The notes beneath the pieces are model-generated. The model did not search any database. It saw only the letters and a program-made list of their open reading frames with translations, and was not told the DNA's origin. 64,000 bases of DNA from Deefgea piscis (GTDB taxonomy: Bacteria; Pseudomonadota; Gammaproteobacteria; Burkholderiales; Chitinibacteraceae), in the NCBI RefSeq assembly GCF_019665785.1, contig NZ_CP081149.1:310001-374000 (forward strand), written 5' to 3'. Shown here piece after piece: positions 45,349 to 59,112 of the stretch (positions are counted from its first letter, which is position 1; each line of letters starts with the position of its first letter). Made by a program: the position numbers and the translations under genes.

Positions 45349-45714
45349 ATCGGTTAAATCTATAAATAGGGTGGCTTAAGCCACCCTATTTGCTTCTGAA
45401 TAGTAAGTATTCAAAACCATTTTCTATTTTGCATGTAAAAAAATGTAATAAAGTAATATTTTAAATTAAATGAACTCTTGAAGCTGATTAAGCACAAAAC
45501 ATGTATTTTTTATAAAGTTAAAATGAATAAATATGGTTTAAGCATATCTAGATTTCGATCTGTAAAATTTACATATAAATTGAGCAATATTACGCCCCAT
45601 GTCAATAGCATTGGCGGGTAAACTAAAAAACAAGAATATGTCAACGCAATAAAAATTAATGCGGGTCAATTTGATTGACCAATTTGACTAAGAATTAAAC
45701 CAACAGAGGTTGTT
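45349..45714. promoter_or_regulatory. PTS fusion upstream region
   Basis: 366 bp. A hairpin AAATAGGGTGGC/GCCACCCTATTT (45364-45391) follows ptsH. TGTAAAATTTACA (45561-45573) is a perfect palindrome, and GGTCAA-TTTGA-TTGACC (45664-45680) is another palindrome close to the ribosome site GAGG. GntR- or LacI-type regulators of GlcNAc genes could bind here (inference). No gene is seen. Confidence 0.5.
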
Positions 45715-48261
45715 ATGTCGATAAATCCAGTTTCGCAATTTGTATTGCTGGCCCCACTATCGGGTGTGATGGTGCCTTTGGATACCGTACCTGATCCAGT
45801 TTTTGCCCAAAAAATGGTCGGTGATGGTGTTTCAATAGATCCAACCAGTAATGTTTTGTTGGCGCCGATGACCGGCAAGGTAACGCAGGTTCATTCAGCA
45901 AAGCACGCAGTTACTTTGGTTGCCGCCAATGGGATTGAAGTATTAATCCATATTGGTTTAGACACTGTGATGCTCAAAGGCCAAGGCTTTACTGCGAAGG
46001 TCAAAGAAGGCGATATCGTCGATGCGGGTCAACCATTAATTGAATTTGACATGGATGCCGTGGGTCGTAAAGCGTTGTCATTGTTGACGCAAATGGTGAT
46101 TACCAGTGGTGAAAAAGTAGCGCGCTATACACCCAATACCGGTTTGGTGATTGCTGGTAAAGATATTGCGTTAACGCTCGATTTGGCTGAAGGTATTGTT
46201 CAAACTTCAGCGACTGCAGATTCATCTGGTGAGGCGTATTCAGATCCAATTCGTACGCCTAATCCAACAGGTTTACATGCTCGCCCTGCTGCTGTTTTGG
46301 CCAATGCTGCAAAAACGTTTAAGTCTGAAGTTAAATTAGTGCGCGCTGGCCAAGAGGCGAATGCTAAATCAGTCGTTGCAATCATGGGCCTAGAAGTTCA
46401 AAACGGCGATGAAATTCGCGTTCGTGCTATTGGTCCTGATGCCTCTGCAGCGATTCAAAAATTAAGCGCGCTGATTATTAGTGGTTGTGGTGAAGACGTC
46501 GGTGGCGTAGCACCAAAACATAAACCGGCACCACTGGATACGATTAAAACCACTAAGGCACAACCTAAGTCAGAAGATCCAAACGTGTTGACCGGTGTGT
46601 CAGCATCGCCAGGCTTGGCTGTGGGACAAATTTTCCAAGTTAAACAAGTGGATATTGCGGTTGTTGAAGCCGGTGAGTCACCAGAATTAGAGCGTCGTCG
46701 TTTTGACCAAGCGTTGAAAGATGCACATCAACAACTTGAAAATCTAAAGTCTGAAATTAGCGATGAAAGTAAAGCTGAGATTTTTGCTGCTCATCAAGAG
46801 TTGCTTGAAGATCCGGATTTATTAGCCATTGCGATTGCTGGTATCAGCAACGGTAAGAGTGCTGGTTTTGCGTGGAAAGAAGCCTACAACACTTATTCAG
46901 CTAAGCTTGCGGCACTAAAAAATGAAGTGTTAGCGGGTCGTGCGAATGATATTCGCGATGTGGGCTTGCGCGTATTACGCTTGATTGCGGGTATTGAAGA
47001 AACTGCGATGATCGTTCCAGAAAATGCGATTTTGATCGCAGAAGATCTAACGCCATCAGATACCGCAAGCTTGGATCGCACTCGTGTACTTGGTTTTTGC
47101 ACCGTTGGTGGCGGGGCAACCAGCCACGTTGCTATCTTGGCTCGTTCACTTAATATTCCCGCAATCTGTGGCATTGATGAAGACGCATTGAATTTAAGCA
47201 ATGGTATGCCGGTTATCTTGGATGGTAGTCGTGGTACTTTGCGCAAAAATCCATCAGAAGCTGAAGTCAACAATATTCGTGAAAAGCAAGCCAAGCAAGC
47301 CATTAAACGTGATGCTGAATTAGCCGCAGCATTTGAGCCAGCCGTAACGCAAGATGGCATTCATGTGGAAGTGGTGGCGAATATTGGTGGCATTGACGAT
47401 GCGATTCAAGGCGTAAAACTGGGCAGTGAAGGGGTGGGCTTGTTACGCAGTGAGTTCTTGTACTTAGAACGTACTGATGCACCGACCGAAGAAGAGCAAA
47501 GCCAAATTTATATCGATATCGCCAAAGCACTCGGTAACGATCGTACATTTGTAGTGCGGACTTTGGATGTGGGTGGTGATAAACCATTGGCCTACTTGCC
47601 AATGCCAGTCGAAGAAAATCCATTCTTGGGTGTTCGTGGCGTGCGTTTATGCCTAGCAGAACCAGAGCTGTTACATACTCAAGTTCGTGCCGTACTACGT
47701 TCAGCGCCATTCTCGAAACTAGCCATCATGTTCCCAATGATTACTAGCTTGGAAGAAGTTCGTGAAGTGAAGCGTATTGTTGCTGAAGAAAAAGCAGCTT
47801 TAGGCATTACTCAAGACGTGCAAGTCGGCATTATGGTTGAAGTTCCAGCCACTGCCGTTATGGCCGAGCAATTTGCGCGTGAAGTTGATTTCTTCTCGAT
47901 TGGTACCAACGATTTAACGCAATACACTTTGGCGATGGATCGTGGTCATCCAAAATTAGCCAAGCAAGCCGATGTGATGCATCCTGGCGTATTGAATTTA
48001 ATCAATATGACGGTAAAAGGTGCACATGCACACGGCAAGTGGGTAGGTGTTTGTGGGGGTATTGCTTCAGACCCTATGGCTATTCCATTGTTGCTGGGCA
48101 TAGGTGTGGATGAGCTATCTGCGAGTGTACCGACGATTCCTGCAATTAAAGCTTTGGTTCGTACTTTAAACAAAGTTGAATGTGAGAAACTCGCTGCAGA
48201 AGTTTTACAAATGGGTACCGCCGCTGAAGTTCGGGCTCGTTTGTCGCAACTGGTCGATTAA
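45715..48261 (+). CDS. PTS fusion protein EIIA(Glc/GlcNAc)-HPr-EI
   Basis: 848 aa with three phosphotransfer domains. EIIA: His79 in HIGLDTV (residues about 10-160). HPr: His188 in TGLHARPAA (about 178-262). EI: phospho-His471 in GGGATSHVAILARSLNIPAICG, then the PEP-binding barrel with RSEFLYLERTDAPTEEEQ and SIGTNDLTQYTLAMDR. It should pass phosphate from PEP directly to NagE. This is the NagF-type fusion seen in GlcNAc-using proteobacteria. It is followed by a small EIIB-like gene after 11 bp. Confidence 0.95.
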   Translation: MSINPVSQFVLLAPLSGVMVPLDTVPDPVFAQKMVGDGVSIDPTSNVLLAPMTGKVTQVHSAKHAVTLVAANGIEVLIHIGLDTVMLKGQGFTAKVKEGDIVDAGQPLIEFDMDAVGRKALSLLTQMVITSGEKVARYTPNTGLVIAGKDIALTLDLAEGIVQTSATADSSGEAYSDPIRTPNPTGLHARPAAVLANAAKTFKSEVKLVRAGQEANAKSVVAIMGLEVQNGDEIRVRAIGPDASAAIQKLSALIISGCGEDVGGVAPKHKPAPLDTIKTTKAQPKSEDPNVLTGVSASPGLAVGQIFQVKQVDIAVVEAGESPELERRRFDQALKDAHQQLENLKSEISDESKAEIFAAHQELLEDPDLLAIAIAGISNGKSAGFAWKEAYNTYSAKLAALKNEVLAGRANDIRDVGLRVLRLIAGIEETAMIVPENAILIAEDLTPSDTASLDRTRVLGFCTVGGGATSHVAILARSLNIPAICGIDEDALNLSNGMPVILDGSRGTLRKNPSEAEVNNIREKQAKQAIKRDAELAAAFEPAVTQDGIHVEVVANIGGIDDAIQGVKLGSEGVGLLRSEFLYLERTDAPTEEEQSQIYIDIAKALGNDRTFVVRTLDVGGDKPLAYLPMPVEENPFLGVRGVRLCLAEPELLHTQVRAVLRSAPFSKLAIMFPMITSLEEVREVKRIVAEEKAALGITQDVQVGIMVEVPATAVMAEQFAREVDFFSIGTNDLTQYTLAMDRGHPKLAKQADVMHPGVLNLINMTVKGAHAHGKWVGVCGGIASDPMAIPLLLGIGVDELSASVPTIPAIKALVRTLNKVECEKLAAEVLQMGTAAEVRARLSQLVD

Positions 48262-48272
48262 AGAGGTTTAAT

Positions 48273-48596
48273 ATGGTATTGGTCGTTATTGCACTATTAG
48301 TAGGAATTGGGATTGGTTGGGCATTGAAAGGTCGGCAAGTGCCGGTGGCACCTGCATCGGTTGAAAAACCGGTTGTTATTGAGGTGTTACCTTTGTCGTC
48401 AGCTGAGTTGCTCAATCCAGAGTGGTATGCCGCTTTAGGTGGCAAAGCGAATGTTCGCTTGGCTGAATCCATTGCAACCACACGCATTCGTGTTGAATTG
48501 CTCGATGCTGCTTTGTTAAATGAAGCCGTATTAAAAGATTTAGGTGTTGCTGCTGTTGCCAAAATTGATGCACATACAGTGCATTTAATTAAGTAA
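48273..48596 (+). CDS. Membrane-anchored EIIB-like protein lacking the active Cys
   Basis: 107 aa. One N-terminal transmembrane helix (residues 2-18) with a short linker, then an EIIB-like domain (about 40-107). The segment IATTRIRVEL aligns with CITRLRISV of NagE EIIB, with Ala68 at the place of the phospho-Cys. It is closely similar to the extra C-terminal domain of NagE in this window. Phosphotransfer is therefore impossible; a docking or regulatory role is suggested. It is cotranscribed with the PTS fusion and ends at a terminator. Confidence 0.72.
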   Translation: MVLVVIALLVGIGIGWALKGRQVPVAPASVEKPVVIEVLPLSSAELLNPEWYAALGGKANVRLAESIATTRIRVELLDAALLNEAVLKDLGVAAVAKIDAHTVHLIK

Positions 48597-48616
48597 ATCG
48601 CTTGTAAATAAATACA

Positions 48617-48648
48617 AAAATCCACCGGTAGAATGGTGGATTTTTTTT
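48617..48648 (+). terminator. Terminator after the EIIB-like gene
   Basis: AAAATCCACC and GGTGGATTTT form a 10-bp stem, followed by a T run of eight. It separates this unit from nagE, which must have its own promoter. Confidence 0.9.
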
Positions 48649-48853
48649 ATCAAAATTGATCTCGACGGATGAATTTTACTTGCGGTGCTTTATATTAAAA
48701 ATGATGACTGATAATTTTATTAGTAAGGTATATCCCTGTAAGGTCATCGCTGCATAGTCAATGTTTAATTTTTGTAACAGAATCTAAAGTGAGTTCGATA
48801 AACCGGCGATTGCATGACAAATAAGAAACAGCAATGGCCTTTGGAGAAAAATA

Positions 48854-50656
48854 ATGTTTAAGAATGCATTTGCAGTCTTACAAAAAATTGGTAAAGCATT
48901 GATGTTACCGGTTGCAGTATTGCCTGTGGCTGGTTTATTACTTGGGATTGGTGCATCTAATTTTCCATTTATCCCAGAAATTGTTTCGCAAATTATGGCC
49001 GGTAGTGGAGATGCGATCTTTGGCAGTTTGCCTATTATTTTTGCGATCGGTGTAGCATTAGGTTTAAGCGATAACGATGGCGTTGCTGCGATTGCTGCGG
49101 TAGTTGGCTTTGTGGTATTGCAGGCCACTATGGGAGTAATGACAGGAGTCGCCTCATTGCCTGCCGATCAATTTCAAGCGTTACTAGCATCACATAAATC
49201 GTTTGAAGCCACTGTTTTTGGAATAAGCCAACAAGTTTACCCTGCTCTAGTATTTGGATTTAAAACTATTAATACAGGGGTGTTTGGGGGGATTATTATT
49301 GGTGGTGTCGCTGCGGCTTTATTCAATAAGTATTATCGAATCGAATTACCTGCGTATTTGGGATTTTTTGCAGGCAAGCGCTTCGTACCGATTGTAACCG
49401 GGATTGCGGCAATTTTTGTTGGTTTGGTCATGTCTCTCATTTGGCCACCGATTCAAGATGTGTTGAATACCTTCTCACATTGGGCTGCGGTATCAGATAC
49501 GCGTACTGCTGCGACGGTGTACGGTTTTGTTGAGCGGATGTTGATTCCATTTGGTCTGCATCATATTTGGAATGTACCGTTTTTCTTTGAAATGGGTGAA
49601 TTCACCGATGCTGCAGGTAAAGTGGTGCGTGGTGATATTAATCGTTTCCTTGCCGGTGATCGTACTGCGGGTATTTTGTCTGGTGCATTCTTGTTCAAAA
49701 TGTTTGGCTTACCTGCCGCAGCTATTGCGATTTGGCATACTGCAAAACCTGAAAATCGGGTGATGGTGGGTGGGATTATGATTTCAGCTGCGCTGACTTC
49801 ATTCCTTACCGGGATTACCGAGCCGATTGAATTTGCCTTTATGTTTGTGGCTCCCGTGCTGTATGTCATTCATGCGGTATTGGCGGCGTCGACACAATTT
49901 GTTGCCAATACCTTTGGTATGCATATGGGCTTTACTTTCTCGCAAGGCGGCATCGATTTCTTGCTGTTTAACGTGTTTGGTAAAAACGCGCAAAACTGGT
50001 GGTATGTACTGTTCTTTGGGCCAATGTATGCAGCCTTGTATTACTTTACTTTCCGTTACGCCATTCTCAAGTGGAATATGAAAACCCCTGGTCGTGAAGA
50101 TGTAGCGGTTGATGGTGTTCAACACCAAGCCAGTGGCCAAGGTATGGCGCATGATTTGGTGGTTGCATTTGGTGGTGCTGCGAATATTGAAAGCTTAGAT
50201 GCATGTATTACACGTTTGCGGATCTCTGTTCGCGATGCGGCCAAAGTTAATCAAGCTTCATTAAAAGCGTTGGGTGCTGCTGGGGTCATGCAAGTTGGCA
50301 ATAATATGCAGGCTATTTTTGGTACCCGTTCAGAAAATCTGAAAACCGATATGACTGAATATTTGAAAGCTGGCGGAACGGGTGTAGCAGCACCTGCAGC
50401 GGTTGCACCAGCAGTCAGTGCGACGGCAGGTACGATTCGTAGCCCCGCATTATTAGCTGCTTTGGGTGGTCAAGATAATATTAGTGAAACAGCGCCAATT
50501 GCAGCTACGCGGATTCGTGTGCAATTAAAGGACGCTAAACAATTTAATGAGGCGGCTGTTTTAGCATCGGGTGTTTCTGCGGTGGCAAAGCTTGATGGCA
50601 ATGTATTTCATTTGATTGTTGGGGATTCGTCGCAGCTGCTAGCATCGACTGTTTAA
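48854..50656 (+). CDS. nagE: PTS N-acetylglucosamine transporter EIICB
   Basis: 600 aa. EIIC (about 1-410) has ten or so membrane segments with [15 protein letters not shown] and the [10 protein letters not shown] signature (320-329). EIIB (about 430-500) has phospho-Cys451 in [10 protein letters not shown] further EIIB-like domain (about 528-590) reads AATRIRVQL with Ala550 in place of Cys. No EIIA is attached, so the fused EIIA-HPr-EI protein must supply phosphate. GGAGAAAA precedes the ATG. It takes up and phosphorylates GlcNAc, the monomer of chitin. Confidence 0.95.
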   Translation: MFKNAFAVLQKIGKALMLPVAVLPVAGLLLGIGASNFPFIPEIVSQIMAGSGDAIFGSLPIIFAIGVALGLSDNDGVAAIAAVVGFVVLQATMGVMTGVASLPADQFQALLASHKSFEATVFGISQQVYPALVFGFKTINTGVFGGIIIGGVAAALFNKYYRIELPAYLGFFAGKRFVPIVTGIAAIFVGLVMSLIWPPIQDVLNTFSHWAAVSDTRTAATVYGFVERMLIPFGLHHIWNVPFFFEMGEFTDAAGKVVRGDINRFLAGDRTAGILSGAFLFKMFGLPAAAIAIWHTAKPENRVMVGGIMISAALTSFLTGITEPIEFAFMFVAPVLYVIHAVLAASTQFVANTFGMHMGFTFSQGGIDFLLFNVFGKNAQNWWYVLFFGPMYAALYYFTFRYAILKWNMKTPGREDVAVDGVQHQASGQGMAHDLVVAFGGAANIESLDACITRLRISVRDAAKVNQASLKALGAAGVMQVGNNMQAIFGTRSENLKTDMTEYLKAGGTGVAAPAAVAPAVSATAGTIRSPALLAALGGQDNISETAPIAATRIRVQLKDAKQFNEAAVLASGVSAVAKLDGNVFHLIVGDSSQLLASTV

Positions 50657-51030
50657 GTTAAATCTAACGTTAAAAAGCCCATCATGTGTTGATGGGCTTT
50701 TTTTGTAATCAGTTTGATTTTTTGTTTTGCGCTCATTTCATGTATTACGCATTTGCGTGAAGATCATATACAAATTTAATTTGTCATTACCTGCTAAGCA
50801 TTGAGTGGCGAGTGATGTTGATTGCATAATTTGGGGTTAAGGCTAAACAAAGAACAAAATTTTGCGTTAATTTGATCTGTGAATAACAAGCGCACTTGCA
50901 TAGCTTTAAGCATGTAGATCATGATTGGCAAATAGCGAGTCGCCAAAGTCTACTAAAGCAGATTGCATTACCGATTTTTTGTGTACCTCAATGCACTTTT
51001 TCAATTTCATCTACCGACTGCATGATTAAA
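50657..51030. other. Intergenic region nagE to phosphohexomutase
   Basis: A strong terminator (50672-50705: AAAAAGCCCATCA/TGATGGGCTTTTT) closes nagE. The rest contains only the promoter of the next gene; an open frame from 50896 runs through it but lacks a ribosome site. Confidence 0.5.
50672..50705 (+). terminator. Terminator after nagE
   Basis: A perfect 11-bp stem GCCCATCA/TGATGGGC within A and T runs, with a T tail. Confidence 0.92.
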
Positions 51031-52392
51031 ATGACTTCAATACCTAGTAGTTTATTTAAAGCTTATGATATTCGGGGGCAGATTCATTTATTAACCCCTG
51101 ATTTTGCGTATTGGGTTGGTCGCGCTTGCGGTGCTGTGGCTAGTGAGCAAGGTATTGTAAAAATAGCCCTCGGTTTTGATGGGCGTTTATCCAGTCCTGA
51201 TCTCGCATTGGCGTTGGCAAAAGGATTGCTTGAGGCCGGTATTACCGTATTAGATCTCGGTATGTCCTGTACGCCGCTATTGTATTATGCGGCCCGTCAT
51301 CAAGCTGCCGGCTCTGGAATCATGATTACGGGTAGTCATAACCCGCCAGATTATAACGGCATTAAAATTATGCTGGCCGGTGTAACGATTGCAGGTGATG
51401 CGCTGCAAGCGTTGCGGCAAAGAATTATTGCGCAGCAATTACCACTTCAGGATGGCGGTTCAATCCAGATGCTCGATGTCGTTGCTGATTATGTGGCGGC
51501 GCTGGAACAGCAATTGCCGTTGGCAAAACCATTAAAAATAGTCATTGATTGTGGTAACGGTTCACCGGGAGCATTGGCACCTACTTTGTATCGACAATTG
51601 TCGTGCGAAGTGATTGAGCTTTATTGTGAAGTCGATGGTCGTTTCCCCAATCACCACCCAGACCCCCAAGTTGCAGAGAATCTTCGTGAGCTCCAAGCGG
51701 CTGTACTGGCAGAACGCGCCGATGTCGGTTTAGCGTTTGATGGTGATGGCGATCGTTTAGGTGTGGTGACGCGAACCGGAAAAATAATTCCCGGTGATCA
51801 ATTATTGATGCTATTTGCCACTGCCGAGTTAGCCAATCAGACAGGCCATGTGCTCTTTGATATCAAATCAAGCCGAGCGGTCGCCCAATGGGTTAGTCAG
51901 TTGGGCGGCACCTCAGAAGCGATACCAACTGGGCATTCGCATATGAAGCGTCGTTTACGCGAAACCGGGGCCATCGTTGCTGGTGAGTTGTCTGGGCACT
52001 TTGCTTTTGCGGCCTGGCAAGTGGATGATGCTTTGTATGCCGGTGCCAAGCTATTGCAACAAATCGCCACCGGTGTTGATTTAGATGCCGAACTGGCACG
52101 GTTTCCAATTTCTGTGTCATCACCAGAGCTGCAAGTTCAATTAACTGGCTCTGGTCATGCTTTGGTTGATGAAATCCGCCAACGTGCTACTTTTCCAAGC
52201 GCCATTCAAGTGCTTTGTATTGATGGACTACGAATTGAATATAGCGATGGTTTTGGTTTAATTCGTGCATCAAACACTACGCCAGTCTTAACGTTACGCA
52301 TTGAAGCCGATAACATGCAGGCCTTACAGCGGATTCGGCAAGAACTTGCTAACGCGATTGCACCGCTCCCTTTTCCAGAAATTAAAGAATAA
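51031..52392 (+). CDS. Phosphomannomutase/phosphoglucomutase
   Basis: 453 aa from the ATG at 51031 (an ATG three codons earlier is equally possible); the frame to 50896 adds an unrelated extension. Alpha-D-phosphohexomutase motifs: FKAYDIRG, the catalytic Ser102 in TGSHNPPDYNGIK, the metal loop DGDGDRLG, and GELSGHFAFAAWQVDDALYAG for sugar binding. It interconverts hexose 1- and 6-phosphates for lipopolysaccharide and exopolysaccharide precursors (AlgC-like). The stop overlaps the nadC start. Confidence 0.92.
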   Translation: MTSIPSSLFKAYDIRGQIHLLTPDFAYWVGRACGAVASEQGIVKIALGFDGRLSSPDLALALAKGLLEAGITVLDLGMSCTPLLYYAARHQAAGSGIMITGSHNPPDYNGIKIMLAGVTIAGDALQALRQRIIAQQLPLQDGGSIQMLDVVADYVAALEQQLPLAKPLKIVIDCGNGSPGALAPTLYRQLSCEVIELYCEVDGRFPNHHPDPQVAENLRELQAAVLAERADVGLAFDGDGDRLGVVTRTGKIIPGDQLLMLFATAELANQTGHVLFDIKSSRAVAQWVSQLGGTSEAIPTGHSHMKRRLRETGAIVAGELSGHFAFAAWQVDDALYAGAKLLQQIATGVDLDAELARFPISVSSPELQVQLTGSGHALVDEIRQRATFPSAIQVLCIDGLRIEYSDGFGLIRASNTTPVLTLRIEADNMQALQRIRQELANAIAPLPFPEIKE

Positions 52393-53237
52393 TGATGAAT
52401 TTGAAACTACCCCCCCAATATCTGATCGCAGCCAATGTGGCCAATGCCTTAGCCGAAGACATTGGTGATTGCGACTGGACAGTCCAACTGATTCCTATCG
52501 AACAACAAGGTATTGCACGCATTGTGGTGCGAGAGGCAGCCATCATTTGTGGACAAGCTTGGTTTAATGAAGTCTTTTATCAAGTTGATGCCAATATTCA
52601 AATTGAATGGAAAGTCGCAGAAGGGGAGTATGTTGCTGCGGGACAAGTTATTTGTGAGCTACAAGGCAATACTCGTTCATTACTTACCGCAGAGCGTTCG
52701 GCACTCAATTTTTTGCAGACGCTATCTGCGGTTGCAACAGAAACACATCGCTACGTTGAAGCAGTAGAAGGCACCAATGCTAAAGTTCACGATACCCGCA
52801 AAACGATTCCTGGGCTACGTCGTGCACAAAAATATGCCGTTACAGTCGGTGGCGGAGAAAATCAACGCATTGGTTTATACGACGGCATATTAATTAAAGA
52901 GAATCACATTTTAGCGGCAGGCAGTATCGCCAATGCAATTGGGATGGCCAGCACCATTGCACCGGCACACGTTAGTATTCAAATTGAAGTTGAAAATCTC
53001 GCCGAACTGGAACAAGCCATTACTGCTGGTGCTGTATCTATTCTATTAGACAATATGAGTCTCGAAGAAATGAGCGCGGCAGTAAAACTTGCAAAAGGGC
53101 GAGCCATATTAGAAGCCTCTGGTGGCGTCGATCTAACTCAAATTCGGGCAATTGCAGAAACCGGCGTTGATCGAATTTCGATAGGAAAACTCACCAAAGA
53201 TGTAAAAGCGATCGATTTATCAATGCGATTGACATAA
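52392..53237 (+). CDS. nadC: Quinolinate phosphoribosyltransferase
   Basis: 281 aa; translation may begin at the ATG at 52392 or the next codon. ALAEDIGDCDWT at the start, AERSALNFLQTLSAVATETHRYV, DTRKTIPGLRRAQKYAVTVGGGENQRIGLYDGILIKENH (active-site Arg/Lys/His) and the final EASGGVDLTQIRAIAETGVDRISIGKLTKD are diagnostic. It makes nicotinate mononucleotide in NAD synthesis. The start overlaps the mutase stop by one base (TAATG), so the two genes are translationally coupled. Confidence 0.95.
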   Translation: MMNLKLPPQYLIAANVANALAEDIGDCDWTVQLIPIEQQGIARIVVREAAIICGQAWFNEVFYQVDANIQIEWKVAEGEYVAAGQVICELQGNTRSLLTAERSALNFLQTLSAVATETHRYVEAVEGTNAKVHDTRKTIPGLRRAQKYAVTVGGGENQRIGLYDGILIKENHILAAGSIANAIGMASTIAPAHVSIQIEVENLAELEQAITAGAVSILLDNMSLEEMSAAVKLAKGRAILEASGGVDLTQIRAIAETGVDRISIGKLTKDVKAIDLSMRLT

Positions 53238-53284
53238 TTGAATTAAAAAGACGCTAAATTGGAAATAAATGGATTTAATACTCA

Positions 53285-53410
53285 TTCATTTTTAAAGATA
53301 ATTGTAGATTAATATAAAATTAGATCTTTTTAAATTCAACTACTTAGCGCCTTCGTTTGGTTTTCTTTGCAACAAGGTGTTGACGGACTTTCGGTGGGTG
53401 GGTATAGTTC
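53285..53410 (+). promoter_or_regulatory. rRNA operon promoter P1 with AT-rich upstream element
   Basis: TTGACG (53380-53385) and TATAGT (53403-53408) are spaced by 17 bp, followed by a GC-rich discriminator. The 50 bp before the -35 are A/T-rich, as in UP elements of rRNA promoters. This strong sigma70-type promoter should drive the whole operon. Confidence 0.85.
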
Positions 53411-53478
53411 GGCCTCTCTGCTGCTGACACAGCAAACGAAACAAGCGGTTTTCCAGCTGGTTTCAGTGTCTAAGCCAC

Positions 53479-53490
53479 TGATCTTTAACA
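53479..53490 (+). promoter_or_regulatory. boxA antitermination site in the rRNA leader
   Basis: TGATCTTTAACA closely fits the boxA consensus TGCTCTTTAACA used by Nus factors. A second copy, CGCTCTTTAACA, occurs at about 55518-55529 in the spacer before 23S. A small leader hairpin CTTGGTT-TCT-AACCAAG lies at 53564-53580. Confidence 0.78.
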
Positions 53491-53630
53491 AAATACAGCC
53501 GATGAGTGTGAGTGCTTGGTTTGCCAGTCAAACAAGTGCTTACACTCAAGATATAAAAGAAATCTTGGTTTCTAACCAAGTGTTTCTTTGAGTAATGAGT
53601 ACTAAGCCAAGTATGTAAATTCAGCTAGAT

Positions 53631-55166
<1,536 letters not shown>

Positions 55167-55229
55167 AAGAGAAAGATTGGTAGATTAAGTACTCACACTC
55201 ATCGGCTGTAGATTTGAAAGAAACGATAT

Positions 55230-55306
55230 GGGTCAGTAGCTCAGTTGGTTAGAGCACCGTGTTGATAACGCGGGGGTCATAGGTTCGATTCCTATCTGAC
55301 CCACCA
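55230..55306 (+). tRNA. tRNA-Ile (GAT)
   Basis: The acceptor stem GGGTCAG/CTGACCC, D-arm, anticodon GAT at 55264-55266, T-arm GGTTCGATTCC and an encoded CCA end are all present. It lies in the 16S-23S spacer. Confidence 0.97.
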
Positions 55307-55313
55307 GTATCAC

Positions 55314-55389
55314 GGGGGTTTAGCTCATCTGGTAGAGCACCTGCTTTGCAAGCAGGGGGTGAACGGTTCGAGTCCGTTAACCTCCACCA
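55314..55389 (+). tRNA. tRNA-Ala (TGC)
   Basis: The acceptor stem GGGGGTT/AACCTCC (one G-U pair), the anticodon TGC at 55347-55349 in loop TTTGCAA, T-arm GGTTCGAGTCC and encoded CCA are present. It lies 8 bp after tRNA-Ile, as usual in the spacer. Confidence 0.97.
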
Positions 55390-55765
55390 TTATCTGCTGT
55401 AGAAAATAGAATTCTATGTATTGCACGTTGTTGGGTGCAGTGTATTTTATTCTGGTTTCTAAAATTAGATAAATCGGCTGTTTATATTTAGATATGAATG
55501 ATTGATTTTAGTAATATCGCTCTTTAACAAAATAGAAGAAGTAATTAATTCCAATAAACATTGTAATGGAATTAAATAAAACAATAACTGCGTGCAGTTG
55601 TGGTTGAGTTTAATTTCAAAGTAAAAATATTGGGTTGATTGTATCTGTTCAGTTGTGCTGGTCTCATGCCAGTGGAACTGAACCGCAAGTGAAATGAGAA
55701 CTCACTTGCAAGTCGCAAATACGATTTCAGTAATCTGAGATACGTTTTACGTGTTTGAGGTTATA
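55390..55765 (+). other. Spacer between tRNA-Ala and 23S rRNA
   Basis: 376 bp, AT-rich. It holds a second boxA (CGCTCTTTAACA at about 55518) and stem sequences that flank 23S for RNase III processing. No gene is seen. Confidence 0.75.
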
Positions 55766-58659
<2,894 letters not shown>

Positions 58660-58842
58660 ATAACCTGAAGCGCGTAGTGCGACGATGGATATAATCAATC
58701 CAAGTGTTGTTGTTGGAAAGTGTAGTATAATTACTTCTTCTATTGATTTTACGAGTTAGCGCTGTAGGTTGTGGTCTGAAAAGATAGCGGCTGAATGCGA
58801 TAACTCTCGTGTGACTTGAAAGAGTTGCACCAGACAGTTTAA

Positions 58843-58959
58843 TGTCTGGCGACCATAGCGAGGTGGTCCCACTCCTTCCCATCCCGAACAGGACAGTGAA
58901 ACACCTCAGCGCCGATGATAGTGCGGATTGCCCGTGTGAAAGTAGGTCATTGCCAGACT
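58843..58959 (+). rRNA. rrf: 5S ribosomal RNA
   Basis: TGTCTGGCGACCATAGCG at the start pairs with TTGCCAGACT at the end. The internal CCATCCCGAACAGG is a conserved 5S segment. Length is about 117 nt. Confidence 0.96.
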
Positions 58960-58970
58960 TCCCTATAGAG

Positions 58971-58999
58971 AAGCCCGATTCGAAAGAGTCGGGCTTTTT
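58971..58999 (+). terminator. rRNA operon terminator
   Basis: AAGCCCGA and TCGGGCTT form the stem, followed by a T run. Confidence 0.9.
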
Positions 59000-59112
59000 G
59001 CTGTCCGTCGTTTATGGCATGAATGCAACGTTATAATTTAAAGTGTTAATTTGTTGCGCCGCAATAATTTATATTAGCTAGAATGAATTTATTACTTCAT
59101 TTTGGACTCATT

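Noticed and set aside
50896..51030. 45-residue N-terminal extension of the phosphohexomutase
   Set aside because: It does not match the family start and lacks a ribosome site; family homology begins at 51031.
53367..53591. Open frame in the rRNA leader
   Set aside because: It overlaps the rRNA promoter, boxA and leader hairpin; not a gene.
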